A DNA stretch of 64,000 nt from DASUPK01 sp963695675 (GCA_963695675.1 CAVOGY010000005.1:124001-188000); one strand, 5' to 3'; shown: positions 1 to 8,200, numbered from the stretch's first letter. Program-made: numbers and translations. Notes: generated by a model not told the origin, from the sequence alone.

Positions 1-570
1 GAGGTCGGCGGCCCCGACGCTGCCCGACTCCCCGGCCCAGAGCGCTAGGCGCTCGAGTTCCGTGCGGAGCCGCATCGGCCTGGGCCCCAGGCGCTCGACG
101 AGCAGGCGGGCGGCGCCGGGCTCGAGCTCGAAGCCGAGCTCGCGCGCCTCGGCGACCAGTTGCTTCGGCAGATCCCGCTCCCGGGGCACGTCGAAGGTGA
201 GCACCTCGCCTCCCGCCCTCTCGACGGCCTTCGCCAGCCCGGCGGGCGCCTTGCCGTGGGCGACCAGGGCGACGGTGGTCTCGGGCGGGATCTGGTCGAG
301 CGCTTCGACTGCGCCCTCGACGTCGGCCTTGCCCCAGCCCTCGACTCCATCGACGAGCAGATAGCGGCGCGAGGCAATCAGGGAAATCGCGGCGAGCGAG
401 GCCACCAGCCTCTCGACGTCGGGCGAGCGCTGCCCGTCCCCGGCCTCGAAGAGCTCGAGCGCCCCGGCTCCGCCCTCCCGCTCGGCGCGTTCTCGCAGCC
501 GGCCGCGAGCCCTGGCGATCTTCGCCTCGTCCGCACCGGCGATCAGGTAGGCCGGCTTCATCTCCGCCAT
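1..570 (-). CDS. holA: DNA polymerase III subunit delta (HolA), N-terminal part
   Basis: This is the N-terminal 190 codons of the clamp-loader delta subunit; the gene runs off the left edge. The frame begins MAEMKPAYLIAGADEAKIAR, a typical HolA opening (KPAYLI-G-D). It continues with a Rossmann-like segment (RYLLVDGVEGWGKADVEG), a strand VALVAHGKAPAG, and a helical region LVERLGPRPMRLRTELE that matches delta domain II. Delta opens the beta sliding clamp in the clamp-loader complex. It lies about 120 bp downstream of comEC, the arrangement common in Gram-positive genomes. The start could be the ATG at 570 or the one at 561; I take 570 because it has an upstream GAACGG. The family call is firm, the exact start less so. 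Confidence 0.85.
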   Translation of the reverse strand, partial: MAEMKPAYLIAGADEAKIARARGRLRERAEREGGAGALELFEAGDGQRSPDVERLVASLAAISLIASRRYLLVDGVEGWGKADVEGAVEALDQIPPETTVALVAHGKAPAGLAKAVERAGGEVLTFDVPRERDLPKQLVAEARELGFELEPGAARLLVERLGPRPMRLRTELERLALWAGESGSVGAADL

Positions 571-691
571 CCGTTCGAGTCTAGGGAGCAGGCGGGACGC
601 CGGCCCCGGCCGTCCCACCAAGCCCAAGCGCGAGAACGAATACGACAAGCACAACTCCTGCTCGCCTCGAACCCACCAAACGACCGCAACG

Positions 692-3004
692 CTACCCGCC
701 GTTCGGGGCGACCAACCACCCAGATCCGTTGGCCGAGATGTCGATCTCGCCGTCCTCGTCCGTGCGCATGGTGGGCACGCCGTGTGAGCGAAGCTCGGCG
801 AGTGTTCGCTCGGTGGGGTGGCCGTAGGAGTTGCCGGCACCGACCGAGATCACCGCCAGCTTCGGGAACGACCGTTCGAGCAGCTCATCCAGGCCGGCGT
901 CCTCGGACCCATGGTGAGCCACCTTGAGCACGTCGACCGGACCCGGGTCGATCGGGACAGCCTCGGCCTCGGCATCGCCGGTGAGCAGCATCGAGAAGTG
1001 ATGCCAACGGGCGACGAGCACGACACAAAGTAGGTTTGGGTCCTCACCGGTCTCTCCGAGCAGCTCGCGGGGCGGCCAGACGGCGCTCAGGTGCAGTTCG
1101 CCCGAATCCAGTTCGCCGCCCTCCGCGAGCCGGTAGGGCTCGACGCCTGCCGCGAGCGCGGCTCTGCGCAGCCTGGAGTCGGCGCGCCCGTAAACCAGAC
1201 GGTCGACGTGGACCGAGCTGAGCAGCTCGCCAAGGTCCCCGGCGTGGTCTGATTGGTCGTGCGAGATGACGATCGCCGCGAGTCGGTCGATGCCAAGCTC
1301 GCGCAGGCGGTTCTCCACCCCATCCGCCGGCGGGCCGGTGTCGACGAGGAGCGGGGTGCCGTTGGGTGGATCGAGCAGGATCGAGTCCCCCTGGCCAACA
1401 TCGAGCACGCGCACGACCAGGTCGGTCCGCGGGGGAGCCGATGCGCGGGGTCCGAACGGCGACCAGAGCAGAAACGCGACCGCGAGCAACAGCAAGCCGG
1501 GACCAGCGACCGCGGCGCGCGGCATGGTCAGTCGCCATCCGCGCCGGAGCCAGCGCAGCAGCAACTCCATTGCGGCCAGCAGCGCCACGGAAGCCGCGGC
1601 CACGGACCAGAGCGAGCCGAGGTGAACGGTGAGCAACGCCCAATCCGGCGACCCGAGCCAGTGCGCGATCTGCGCGATGTAGGCGAGGCACAGCGAGTCG
1701 AGCCAGTTGATTGGCTCGACCGGTATCACCGGAAACTGGCCGGCGATCCCGGTGAGCATGCCCAGCCACATCGCCGGTGCGACCGCCGGCAGAGCCAGGA
1801 CATTCGCCGGCAGGGCGGCCGGCGAGAATTGGTCGAATGCCTCGGCCATCAGTGGGGCCGTTGCGACGGTCGCCGAGACGGTGACGGCCACCCCCTCCAC
1901 GAGCGCCCGGCGCACGGAGCCGCGGCTCGCATCCCCGGCGAGCGTTTCGGCCAGGCGCTTGGCCCAGAGCAGGATCCCGATTACCGCCGCGAAGCTCAGC
2001 TGCCAGCCGACATCCCCGTCGGCACGCGGGTTCACGGCAAGCGTGACGGCCGCCGCGAGCAGCACTGCATACCAGCGCGAGCGCGGCCGATCGGCAAGCG
2101 CGGCGATCAGGCCCGCGGCGCCCATCACTCCCGCGCGCTGGATCGACGGTCCCGCCCCGGTGACCGGCACGTAGACCGCGATCAGGCAGAGCGCGCCGAC
2201 CAGCCTCGCCCGCAGTGTCAGTCCGAGCAACGCCAGCAGCGGCCAGGCGAGGACGCAGAGCAGGATCACGTTCTCGCCTGAGACCGCGAGGAGGTGCGTC
2301 AGGTTGGATCTCTGGAAGTCGTCGCGCGTCTGTGGGTCGATCCGGTCGTCCTCCCCGAGCACGAATCCGCGCGCCAGCGCGGCCTCACGGTCCGGCATTC
2401 CTCGCCCAAGGGCCTCCTCAGCCCGGCTGCGCACGTCATCGATCCAGCCGGTCAGCCCGCCGCGGCGCCCCTGTTCGTGGTCGATCCGCTCGACCCTCAG
2501 CGTCATTGCGATCCCCTGGCGGCGCAGGTACCCGGCGCGCCACGGCTCGGGCGTCTGCAGGACGCCCTGGGTGCTCACCTCCGAGCCGACCCGCAGGTAG
2601 CCGACCGGCTCAGGGGCCACCAACAGGACGCGGCCCGCGGGCGAATCCACCCGCACATCGACCTCCCCATGGTTGCGGCGGGGTACGGCGGAGACGAACC
2701 CCTCAACCGAAGCATGGATGCCGGGGCGGGCACGGAGAGCACCTGCGTCGATCGCGTGCACCCGGGCCCCGCCGACGAGCAAGCCCGCGAGAGCGGAGAC
2801 GAGTGCGATCACGGCCAGCCAGGCGAGGGCGGCGAAGCGACGCGCTTCGTCCGGCGGCCGCAGTGCGGCGATCCCGATCATCGCGATGGGCGCGACGCCA
2901 AGGACCCGCATCGAGGGATCCGCGGCGGCCAGCGGCGCTACGGCCAGCCCGGCCGTCGCTCCGCCCAGGGCGGCGAAACGCCATTCGCGGAGCCACCGAT
3001 TCAC
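692..3004 (-). CDS. comEC: ComEC/Rec2-family competence channel protein
   Basis: A 770-residue polytopic membrane protein, the usual size for ComEC, which carries transforming DNA across the cytoplasmic membrane. The N-terminal third has hydrophobic helices and a soluble OB-like domain (about residues 75-160). The Competence domain follows (LTHLLAVSGENVILL about 235-250, then many helices). The C-terminal 250 residues form a metallo-beta-lactamase-like domain with VRVLDVGQGDSILLD, VISHDQSDHAGDLGE, MLLTGDAEAE and LKVAHHGSEDA. The metal motif reads H-D-Q-S-D-H rather than the common HxDxDH. It lies downstream of comEA, separated by a small opposing gene. The two together suggest a natural transformation system, although no pilus genes are in the window. 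Confidence 0.92.
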   Translation of the reverse strand: MNRWLREWRFAALGGATAGLAVAPLAAADPSMRVLGVAPIAMIGIAALRPPDEARRFAALAWLAVIALVSALAGLLVGGARVHAIDAGALRARPGIHASVEGFVSAVPRRNHGEVDVRVDSPAGRVLLVAPEPVGYLRVGSEVSTQGVLQTPEPWRAGYLRRQGIAMTLRVERIDHEQGRRGGLTGWIDDVRSRAEEALGRGMPDREAALARGFVLGEDDRIDPQTRDDFQRSNLTHLLAVSGENVILLCVLAWPLLALLGLTLRARLVGALCLIAVYVPVTGAGPSIQRAGVMGAAGLIAALADRPRSRWYAVLLAAAVTLAVNPRADGDVGWQLSFAAVIGILLWAKRLAETLAGDASRGSVRRALVEGVAVTVSATVATAPLMAEAFDQFSPAALPANVLALPAVAPAMWLGMLTGIAGQFPVIPVEPINWLDSLCLAYIAQIAHWLGSPDWALLTVHLGSLWSVAAASVALLAAMELLLRWLRRGWRLTMPRAAVAGPGLLLLAVAFLLWSPFGPRASAPPRTDLVVRVLDVGQGDSILLDPPNGTPLLVDTGPPADGVENRLRELGIDRLAAIVISHDQSDHAGDLGELLSSVHVDRLVYGRADSRLRRAALAAGVEPYRLAEGGELDSGELHLSAVWPPRELLGETGEDPNLLCVVLVARWHHFSMLLTGDAEAEAVPIDPGPVDVLKVAHHGSEDAGLDELLERSFPKLAVISVGAGNSYGHPTERTLAELRSHGVPTMRTDEDGEIDISANGSGWLVAPNGG

Positions 3005-3080
3005 GGGTTGCCCCCGTGTTTCACCCAGTGGTCACGTGGTACGCGGCACTGAAGGCCAGCTTCGACCGACTGGAGGAACG

Positions 3081-3287
3081 ATGACTTCGTACCGCGAAAA
3101 AACCGCGCGCGCGACAGCTCACCACGCCCGAACCCAGCCCGACCAGGAGACGCAGCTCGAGCGCCGGCGTGCCGAGATGCACGCCGCCGAGGGTCACGCG
3201 GGCAGCATTCCGCGGGGAAACCAAGAGCCGCAGCGGGACGACCTCGGCCGGCGCCGCCACGAGTGGGATCGCGTTCTCGGCCACTGA
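3081..3287 (+). CDS. Small hydrophilic protein between comEC and comEA
   Basis: A 68-codon frame starting MTSYREKTARATAHH and ending HEWDRVLGH. It is supported by a strong Shine-Dalgarno (GGAGG four bases before ATG) and by third-position G/C near 80 percent. The product is very charged, rich in Arg, Glu, Gln and His, with no hydrophobic segment or recognised domain. It is transcribed against comEC and comEA and fills the gap between them, its stop lying 3 bp from the comEA stop. I do not recognise the family. A competing minus-strand reading (GTG near 3284, 87 codons, also with an AGGA upstream) is possible but less protein-like. Confidence 0.5.
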   Translation: MTSYREKTARATAHHARTQPDQETQLERRRAEMHAAEGHAGSIPRGNQEPQRDDLGRRRHEWDRVLGH

Positions 3288-3290
3288 TCC

Positions 3291-3863
3291 TCAGGGCTGC
3301 AGGGCGGCCCTGAGACTCGCCATCGTGGACGGCCCGATGCCGTTCACCTCGTCCAGCTGGTTGATCGAGGAGAGGCCACCATGTTGGTCGCGGAACTCGA
3401 TGATCTTTTGCGCGGTGACCGGCCCGATTCCATCGATCTGGTCCAGCTGCTCGACCGTGGCGCTGCCCAGACTGATCGGCCCCGTCTGCCCGCCGCTCGT
3501 CGACGAAGGGGCGGCCGTGCCCGGTCCTGGGACGACCACCTGCTGACCGTCGCTGAGCCGGGCGGCGAGGTTGATCTCGTCCTGGTTTGCCCGGTGGGCA
3601 AAGCCGCCCGCCCGCCGGACCGCGTCGGTGACCCGCGAGCCGGCGGGAAGCCGGTACACGCCTGGGCGCTCGACCGAACCGGCGACGTGCACGATCACGT
3701 CCCGGGTCCCCTCCGCCTCGTTGGCGGAGTCGGCTGCGAAGCTGAGCTCAGCGCCGCCCGCCGACCCGCCTCCGCTGGAGCGGATCCAGCGGGCACCGAT
3801 GACGAGAACGGCCACCGCGATCGCCACGTAGACGAGCAGCTGGGGACGACCCAGGTCCGACAC
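3291..3863 (-). CDS. comEA: ComEA-family helix-hairpin-helix DNA-binding protein
   Basis: A 190-residue DNA receptor of the competence apparatus. It has a short cytoplasmic N-terminus, one membrane helix (about residues 8-24, LLVYVAIAVAVLVIGARW), an acidic linker, an SLBB domain (about 55-115, VIVHVAGSVERPGVYRLPAG) and a C-terminal pair of helix-hairpin-helix motifs (QLDQIDGIGPVTAQKI and QLDEVNGIGPSTMASL). This order matches membrane-anchored ComEA of Gram-positive bacteria, which binds incoming double-stranded DNA outside the membrane. It lies downstream of the acylphosphatase and upstream of comEC. Three 7-bp direct repeats at 11-bp spacing lie 50-78 bp before its start and may be a regulator site. 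Confidence 0.93.
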   Translation of the reverse strand: MSDLGRPQLLVYVAIAVAVLVIGARWIRSSGGGSAGGAELSFAADSANEAEGTRDVIVHVAGSVERPGVYRLPAGSRVTDAVRRAGGFAHRANQDEINLAARLSDGQQVVVPGPGTAAPSSTSGGQTGPISLGSATVEQLDQIDGIGPVTAQKIIEFRDQHGGLSSINQLDEVNGIGPSTMASLRAALQP

Positions 3864-3912
3864 GCGAGGAACTTCGCCGCGCAGTGCTCGCGAGGGCCGC
3901 TCGCTTCGCGCC

Positions 3913-3941
3913 GGATCAGTGACCGATCAGGGTCGGATCAG
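3913..3941. repeat. Three phased heptamer direct repeats upstream of comEA
   Basis: GGATCAG at 3913, CGATCAG at 3924 and GGATCAG at 3935, separated by exactly 4 bp each, so the period is 11 bp. They lie 50-78 bp upstream of the comEA start, where a -35 region could be, and the last copy overlaps the acylphosphatase stop codon. Heptamers at 11-bp spacing are the known layout of SARP/OmpR-type binding sites. The regulator role is inference. Confidence 0.45.
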
Positions 3942-4204
3942 CCCAACTCGAAGCCGGAGAGCCCCTCCGGTTCCTCCTCCACCACCTCGACGGAGGTGAC
4001 CTCCGCGCGGCTCGGGCCACGGCGGCAGAACTCCACCAGCTGATCGACAGCCTCCGGGTCGCCCTCGAAGACGGCTTCGACAGCTCCGTCGGGCCGATTC
4101 CGAACCCAACCGGCAACGCCCCCCGACTCGGCCCTACGCCGCGTGGTGTCCCGGAAGAAGACCCCCTGGACGCGACCGCTGACGACGACCCGCCTGCGGG
4201 TCAG
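3938..4204 (-). CDS. Acylphosphatase, putative CTG start
   Basis: An 88-residue acylphosphatase, which hydrolyses carboxyl-phosphate bonds in the cytosol. The domain is complete: VVVSGRVQGVFFRDTTRRRA holds the catalytic Arg of the phosphate cradle, and GWVRNRPDGAVEAVFEGD holds the catalytic Asn. The frame contains no ATG, GTG or TTG before the domain. The only sensible initiator is CTG at 4204, giving the usual length of about 90. A GAGGAG lies 10 bases upstream, inside the end of the cupin gene, so translational coupling is likely. It lies between the cupin gene and comEA on the same strand. The family is certain from motifs; the start codon is inferred. Confidence 0.85.
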   Translation of the reverse strand: MTRRRVVVSGRVQGVFFRDTTRRRAESGGVAGWVRNRPDGAVEAVFEGDPEAVDQLVEFCRRGPSRAEVTSVEVVEEEPEGLSGFELG

Positions 4205-4211
4205 CCGACTT

Positions 4212-4607
4212 TCACTCCTCGTCGTCGTACTCGGAGGCGACGCCGACGCCGGAGCGCCCGAACACCTCGGAGGCGGTCACGGGCGGCGACTGCACGGAAA
4301 CGCAGCAGAGGTCGGCCGCATTCGAATTGGCGATCGAGTGGTCCGTGGCCGGCGGGACCAGGACCAGGTCGCCCTCGGCGACCTCCTGGGTGTCGCCGGC
4401 CACGGTCATGGTGCCGCGACCGGAAACGACGATGTAGACCTGCTCGGCCTCCTCGTGCGAGTGGAGCCCCTGGTCGATTCCCGCGGGCACCTCGAGCCAG
4501 GTCACGGACATGTTCCGCGAGCCGAGCTCTCCCGCATCCATGAGGATGTGGTTGCGAAGCCTGTGCCACTCCTCGGTGGGAGCCTCCGCGAGCCGCCTGA
4601 CCAGCAC
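4212..4607 (-). CDS. Small cupin-domain protein
   Basis: A 131-residue single-domain cupin. The metal-binding cupin motif 1 is visible as GLHSHEEAEQVYIVVSGRG, with motif 2 as DLVLVPPATDHSIANSN. No second domain, signal peptide or membrane helix is present. The C-terminus is acidic (YDDEE). Stand-alone cupins of this type bind a metal through His and Glu and act as dioxygenases, isomerases or sensors; the substrate cannot be read from the sequence. It is the first gene after leuS, 19 bp downstream, and is followed by the acylphosphatase, so all three may be co-transcribed. Confidence 0.8.
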   Translation of the reverse strand: MLVRRLAEAPTEEWHRLRNHILMDAGELGSRNMSVTWLEVPAGIDQGLHSHEEAEQVYIVVSGRGTMTVAGDTQEVAEGDLVLVPPATDHSIANSNAADLCCVSVQSPPVTASEVFGRSGVGVASEYDDEE

Positions 4608-4626
4608 GGGCCTTTTTCTAGCAGAC

Positions 4627-7224
4627 CTAGCGAACGACGAGGTTGACGAGTCGTCCCGGAACGATGATCTCCTTGACGATCGCTTTGCCGTCGAGATGCC
4701 GCTGGACGTTCTCGCTGGCCCGGGCCAGCTCCAGGAGCCGCTCTTCCGTCGCGTCGCTGTCCACCTCGATCCGATCGCGGAGCTTGCCGTTCACCTGGAC
4801 GACCAGCATGTAGGTCTCCCGCTCCAGCAGATCCGGATCCGCCTCGGGCCATGGCTGCTCCCAGACCAGCTCGCCGGTCAGCCACTGGTAGACCTCGGAG
4901 CCGAGGTGCGGGGCGAACGGGAAGAGCAGAGAGGCGGCCGTCGCCGTGGCGAAGCGAACCGCGGCGGCCCCCGTCGCATTGCGGTAGAGCGTGTCCTTGA
5001 GGCGGTAGATCTCGTTGACCAGCTCCATCACCGCGGAGATCGCGGTGTTGAACTGAAAGCGGGGCTCGATGTCCCGGGTGGCCTTGTCGATCGCCCAGTG
5101 AGCCTTGGCGAGCAGCTCGCGGGCCGGGCCATCGGCACCGTCGATTGATCCGCCTGCGTCGGTCCGCTCCGCAACCTCGCGCGCGAGACGCCAGAGCCGG
5201 GCGAGGAACCGGAAGATCCCCTCCACGCCCTCGTCCGACCAGTCGCCGCCCTTGATCGGGGGGCCCATGAAGCAGATGTACGTGCGCAGCGCGTCCGCGC
5301 CGAAGCGCTCCACGTACTCTGCCGGGCTGACCGTGTTGCCGCGCGACTTGGACATCTTCGCCCCATCGCGGGTGATCATCCCCTGGGTGAAGAGGTTCGC
5401 GAAAGGCTCGCGTGCCTCCAGCAGCCCCATGTCGTGCAGCGCCTTCACGAAGAACCGCGCGTACATCAGGTGGAGAATCGCGTGCTCCACCCCGCCGATG
5501 TACTGGTCCACAGGCATCCAGTAATCGGCGACCTCCCTGGCCCAGCACTCCTCGTCGTTGCGGGGGTCGAGGTAGCGGAGGAAGTACCAGGACGAGTCGA
5601 CGAAGGTGTCCATGGTGTCGGTCTCGCGATGGGCCTCTCCCCCGCACGACGGACACTCGGTCTTGACCCAGTCCTCGGCTGCCGCCAGCGGGCTCTTGCC
5701 CTTCGGCGCGTACTCCTCGATGTCCGGGAGCAGGACGGGCAGCTGGTCCTCGGGGACCGGGACCATGCCGCACTCGTCGCAGTAGATGATCGGGATCGGG
5801 GCGCCCCAGTAGCGCTGCCGAGAGACCAGCCAGTCCCGCAGTCGATAGTTGACTGCGGCCTTGCCCCGACCCTCCGATGCGAGCCAGGCGACGATCTCGT
5901 CATAGGCCTCGCGGTTGTGCTTGCCGTCGAAGCGGCCCGAGTTGACCATCTTGCCGTCGCCCGTGTAGGGCAGACCCTCGTCGTCGATGGTGCGAGGGGG
6001 CTCCGCAGATGCGAGGGTGCTCCCTTCGGGAGCAACCCGTTTTGTGTCGGAGGAGCCACCCGTTTCACTGGGGGGATCCGTCCCCTCGATCACCCGCCGG
6101 ATCGACAGGTCAAAGGCCCTGGCGAACTCGTAGTCGCGCTCGTCGTGGGCCGGGACGGCCATGATCGCTCCCGTGCCGTACTCCATCAGGACGTAGTCGG
6201 CTACGAACATCGGGATGCGCTCGCCGTTCACGGGGTTGACGACCTCGCGCCCCAGCGACACCCCCGTCTTCTGGTGCTGCACGTCCGCGCGCTCTTCGGC
6301 CGTGGCCCGGGCCGACTCGTTGACGTACTCGCGGACGGCCCGCTCGTGCTCGGTGCCGGCCGCCAGCCGCTCTACCTCCGGATGCTCTGGCGCGAGCACG
6401 AAGAAGGTCGCCCCGAAGAGCGTGTCCGGCCGGGTGGTGAAGACCGGGAAGTCGAGGTCGAGCTCTTCGCAGCGGAAGATGACCTCCGCCCCCTCCGAGC
6501 GGCCGATCCAGTTGCGCTGCATGGTGATCACGTTCTCCGGCCAGGACTCGAGCAGCTCGAAGTCGTCGAGCAGCCGCTGCGCGTACTCGGTGATCCGGAA
6601 GAACCACTGCTCGAGCTGACGCAGCTCGACCAGCGTCCCGCAACGCTCGCAGTGCCCATCGATCACCTGCTCGTTGGCGAGCACGGTCTGATCCTTCGGG
6701 CACCAGTGGACGGGCGCCTCCTGACGGCGCGCCAGCCCGCGCTCATACAGCTTCAGGAAGATCCACTGGGTCCAGCGGTAGTAGCTGGGCTCTTGGGTGC
6801 CGAGCTCGCGGGTCCAGTCGATCGAGATGCCCCAGCGCATGAACTGCTCGCGGAAGGCGGCGATCGACTTCTCGGTCGCCTCGCGCGGATGCTCGCCGGT
6901 CTCGATCGCGTTGTTCTCGGCGGGCAGCCCGAAAGCGTCGTAGCCCATCGGATGCACGACCTGGTAGCCGCGGCGGCGCCGAAAGTGTGCGATCGCGTCG
7001 CCGACCGAGTAGGTCTTCAGGTGACCGACGTGCGGCTCGCCCGAGGGGTAGGGCAGCATCTCGAGCACGTAGCTCTTCGGCTTCGATGCGTCGAACTCCG
7101 GGGATCCCGGGTTCGCCACCACCCAGGTGTTCTCCGCCTGCCAGATGCGCTGCCACTTGCGCTCGATCGCCTCAGGGTCGTAGCGATCGGTTGGCGCGGG
7201 TGTCTGCGGCTCTGGGGCCTCCAT
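4627..7224 (-). CDS. leuS: Leucyl-tRNA synthetase
   Basis: An 865-residue class I LeuRS of bacterial type. The signature PYPSGEPHVGH lies near residues 58-68 and the KMSKS loop (AKMSKSRGNTV) near 620. The CP1 editing domain carries TTRPDTLFGATFF and the Leu-specific C-terminal domain ends the protein. I start at the ATG at 7224 because MEAPEPQTPAPTDRYDPE fits the family; an upstream in-frame start would add a non-conserved tail. An unusual feature is an extra stretch of about 30 residues around 385-415, between RRVIEGTDP and LPYTGDGKMVNSG, absent from ordinary LeuRS. It is encoded by a palindromic DNA element that recurs upstream of rne. Confidence 0.96.
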   Translation of the reverse strand: MEAPEPQTPAPTDRYDPEAIERKWQRIWQAENTWVVANPGSPEFDASKPKSYVLEMLPYPSGEPHVGHLKTYSVGDAIAHFRRRRGYQVVHPMGYDAFGLPAENNAIETGEHPREATEKSIAAFREQFMRWGISIDWTRELGTQEPSYYRWTQWIFLKLYERGLARRQEAPVHWCPKDQTVLANEQVIDGHCERCGTLVELRQLEQWFFRITEYAQRLLDDFELLESWPENVITMQRNWIGRSEGAEVIFRCEELDLDFPVFTTRPDTLFGATFFVLAPEHPEVERLAAGTEHERAVREYVNESARATAEERADVQHQKTGVSLGREVVNPVNGERIPMFVADYVLMEYGTGAIMAVPAHDERDYEFARAFDLSIRRVIEGTDPPSETGGSSDTKRVAPEGSTLASAEPPRTIDDEGLPYTGDGKMVNSGRFDGKHNREAYDEIVAWLASEGRGKAAVNYRLRDWLVSRQRYWGAPIPIIYCDECGMVPVPEDQLPVLLPDIEEYAPKGKSPLAAAEDWVKTECPSCGGEAHRETDTMDTFVDSSWYFLRYLDPRNDEECWAREVADYWMPVDQYIGGVEHAILHLMYARFFVKALHDMGLLEAREPFANLFTQGMITRDGAKMSKSRGNTVSPAEYVERFGADALRTYICFMGPPIKGGDWSDEGVEGIFRFLARLWRLAREVAERTDAGGSIDGADGPARELLAKAHWAIDKATRDIEPRFQFNTAISAVMELVNEIYRLKDTLYRNATGAAAVRFATATAASLLFPFAPHLGSEVYQWLTGELVWEQPWPEADPDLLERETYMLVVQVNGKLRDRIEVDSDATEERLLELARASENVQRHLDGKAIVKEIIVPGRLVNLVVR
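5991..6047 (+). repeat. Palindromic element inserted in frame in leuS
   Basis: Reading the plus strand there is a GGGGCTCCGC block, then GCGAGGGTGCTCC, a four-base loop, and GGAGCAACCCG, forming a hairpin at about 6015-6038. A close copy lies at 24573-24630 on the other strand, just before rne. Within leuS the element stays open in the coding frame and adds about 19 residues (TKRVAPEGSTLASAEPPRT). This resembles protein-coding palindromic elements known from Rickettsia, but no relationship is implied. Confidence 0.6.
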
Positions 7225-7336
7225 GACGAGCCAGTGTACGAAGCGGGTGTGGGTCGGTATTAGCCCCCGGGTCATCGGCAAGCACGCGGTCGCGGCGTAT
7301 ATTCAGCGGACGCGGAGAGGAAAGGAGTGATCGGGC

Positions 7337-7561
7337 ATGTCGAGGTTGATCAGGCTGGATCGGACGGGTCACACGGAGCTTGCCACCTGGATCGCGGGGG
7401 ACAGGTCCTCCGAGGAGACGGCGATCGAGGCTTTCCGCCGCGAGCTCGACGAGGGCATGCTGGCTAGCGCCACGCGGCCGGATGGATCGGCCGAGGTCGT
7501 ACGCGAGCTGCCTCTCGATGCCGACCTGGTTGTGCTGCGGCGCCCGATCGCAGGCGGGTGA
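7337..7561 (+). CDS. Small conserved-looking protein, unknown
   Basis: A 74-residue soluble protein (MSRLIRLDRTGHTELATW... DLVVLRRPIAGG). AAAGGAG lies about 10 bases before the ATG, and a -10-like TATATT lies at 7298-7303 in the 112-bp gap shared with the divergent leuS. Its TGA is followed immediately by the ATG of the next gene, so the two are surely one operon. Composition is that of a small alpha/beta protein with an acidic middle (EETAIEAFRRELDEG). I recognise no family, and nothing in the neighbourhood gives a function. Confidence 0.7.
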   Translation: MSRLIRLDRTGHTELATWIAGDRSSEETAIEAFRRELDEGMLASATRPDGSAEVVRELPLDADLVVLRRPIAGG

Positions 7562-8200
7562 ATGGAGGCGATCCTCGCTGAGGCCGCGGCGATGCCGTGG
7601 CGGCGGCGTGCCACAGACCGTAGCCTTGCCCGAGAGGGCCGGATCTGGACGGTGTGGAGCGTCGGGATCGTCGTCACGTTCAGCCTGCCCGCTGCGCTTC
7701 TTGTCTGGGTCGAGCCGCTGGCCTGGCCGGTCTCGGCGATCTTTCTCGGCCATGGAATCGCCGTCCTCCACCTGCAGGCGCGCCGCGGGGCTCGGGGCGT
7801 AAAGGCGATCGGCGAGGCCAGTGCTCAGGCCGAGCGAATCGCGCTGGGGCTGCTTGGCGATCTGGTGGGTAACGACTCCCGCGAGCTGCTCACGCAGACG
7901 GGTCTGGCCCTGCAGCGCGGCCGGCTCGGCGCGTGGCTGGTCGGGCAGGAGGGCGCGATCCTGGTTCGCTCCGGCGGTCACCGCGTCCACTGCTTCTGCG
8001 TCCGCGTTGGTGAGGCGGACGATCTGCCTCCGGGCGATCGGGTGGCCCACCTGCTGCTGGCGCTGCGCGAGGACGAGGAGGGTTTCGCAACCGTCGCCAA
8101 CCGGAACTTCTCGGGCGCGAGCTGGCGGCTGCACCGGCAGCTGCCGGTGCCGTCCCGGCCTGCGCTTCGCGAGGCGCGGCGACTCGCTAGTCCCGTGTAA
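7562..8200 (+). CDS. Two-helix membrane protein, unknown
   Basis: A 212-residue protein beginning directly after the stop of the preceding small gene, so probably translationally coupled to it. Residues about 30-52 (TVWSVGIVVTFSLPAALLVW) and 55-72 (LAWPVSAIFLGHGIAVLHL) form two adjacent membrane helices. A basic stretch (ARRGARGVK) and a cytosolic domain of about 130 residues follow. That domain has a strand-rich centre (GAWLVGQEGAILVRSGGHR and HCFCVRVGEADDLPPGDR) and a conserved-looking AHLLLALREDEEGFATVANR. I do not recognise the family; no catalytic motif is evident. A role linked to the membrane is all that can be inferred. Confidence 0.8.
   Translation: MEAILAEAAAMPWRRRATDRSLAREGRIWTVWSVGIVVTFSLPAALLVWVEPLAWPVSAIFLGHGIAVLHLQARRGARGVKAIGEASAQAERIALGLLGDLVGNDSRELLTQTGLALQRGRLGAWLVGQEGAILVRSGGHRVHCFCVRVGEADDLPPGDRVAHLLLALREDEEGFATVANRNFSGASWRLHRQLPVPSRPALREARRLASPV

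Noticed and set aside
3021..3284. Minus-strand 87-codon frame between comEA and comEC
   Set aside because: It has a GTG with nearby AGGA, but the plus-strand frame has a better Shine-Dalgarno and more protein-like composition; kept only as an alternative.
5434..7263. Open plus-strand frame of 609 codons antisense to leuS
   Set aside because: leuS is unambiguous on the other strand; the antisense translation has no recognisable domain.
7225..7336. T-box or other aminoacyl-tRNA-responsive leader for leuS
   Set aside because: The divergent gap is only 112 bp and shows no T-box core; no specifier stem could be identified.
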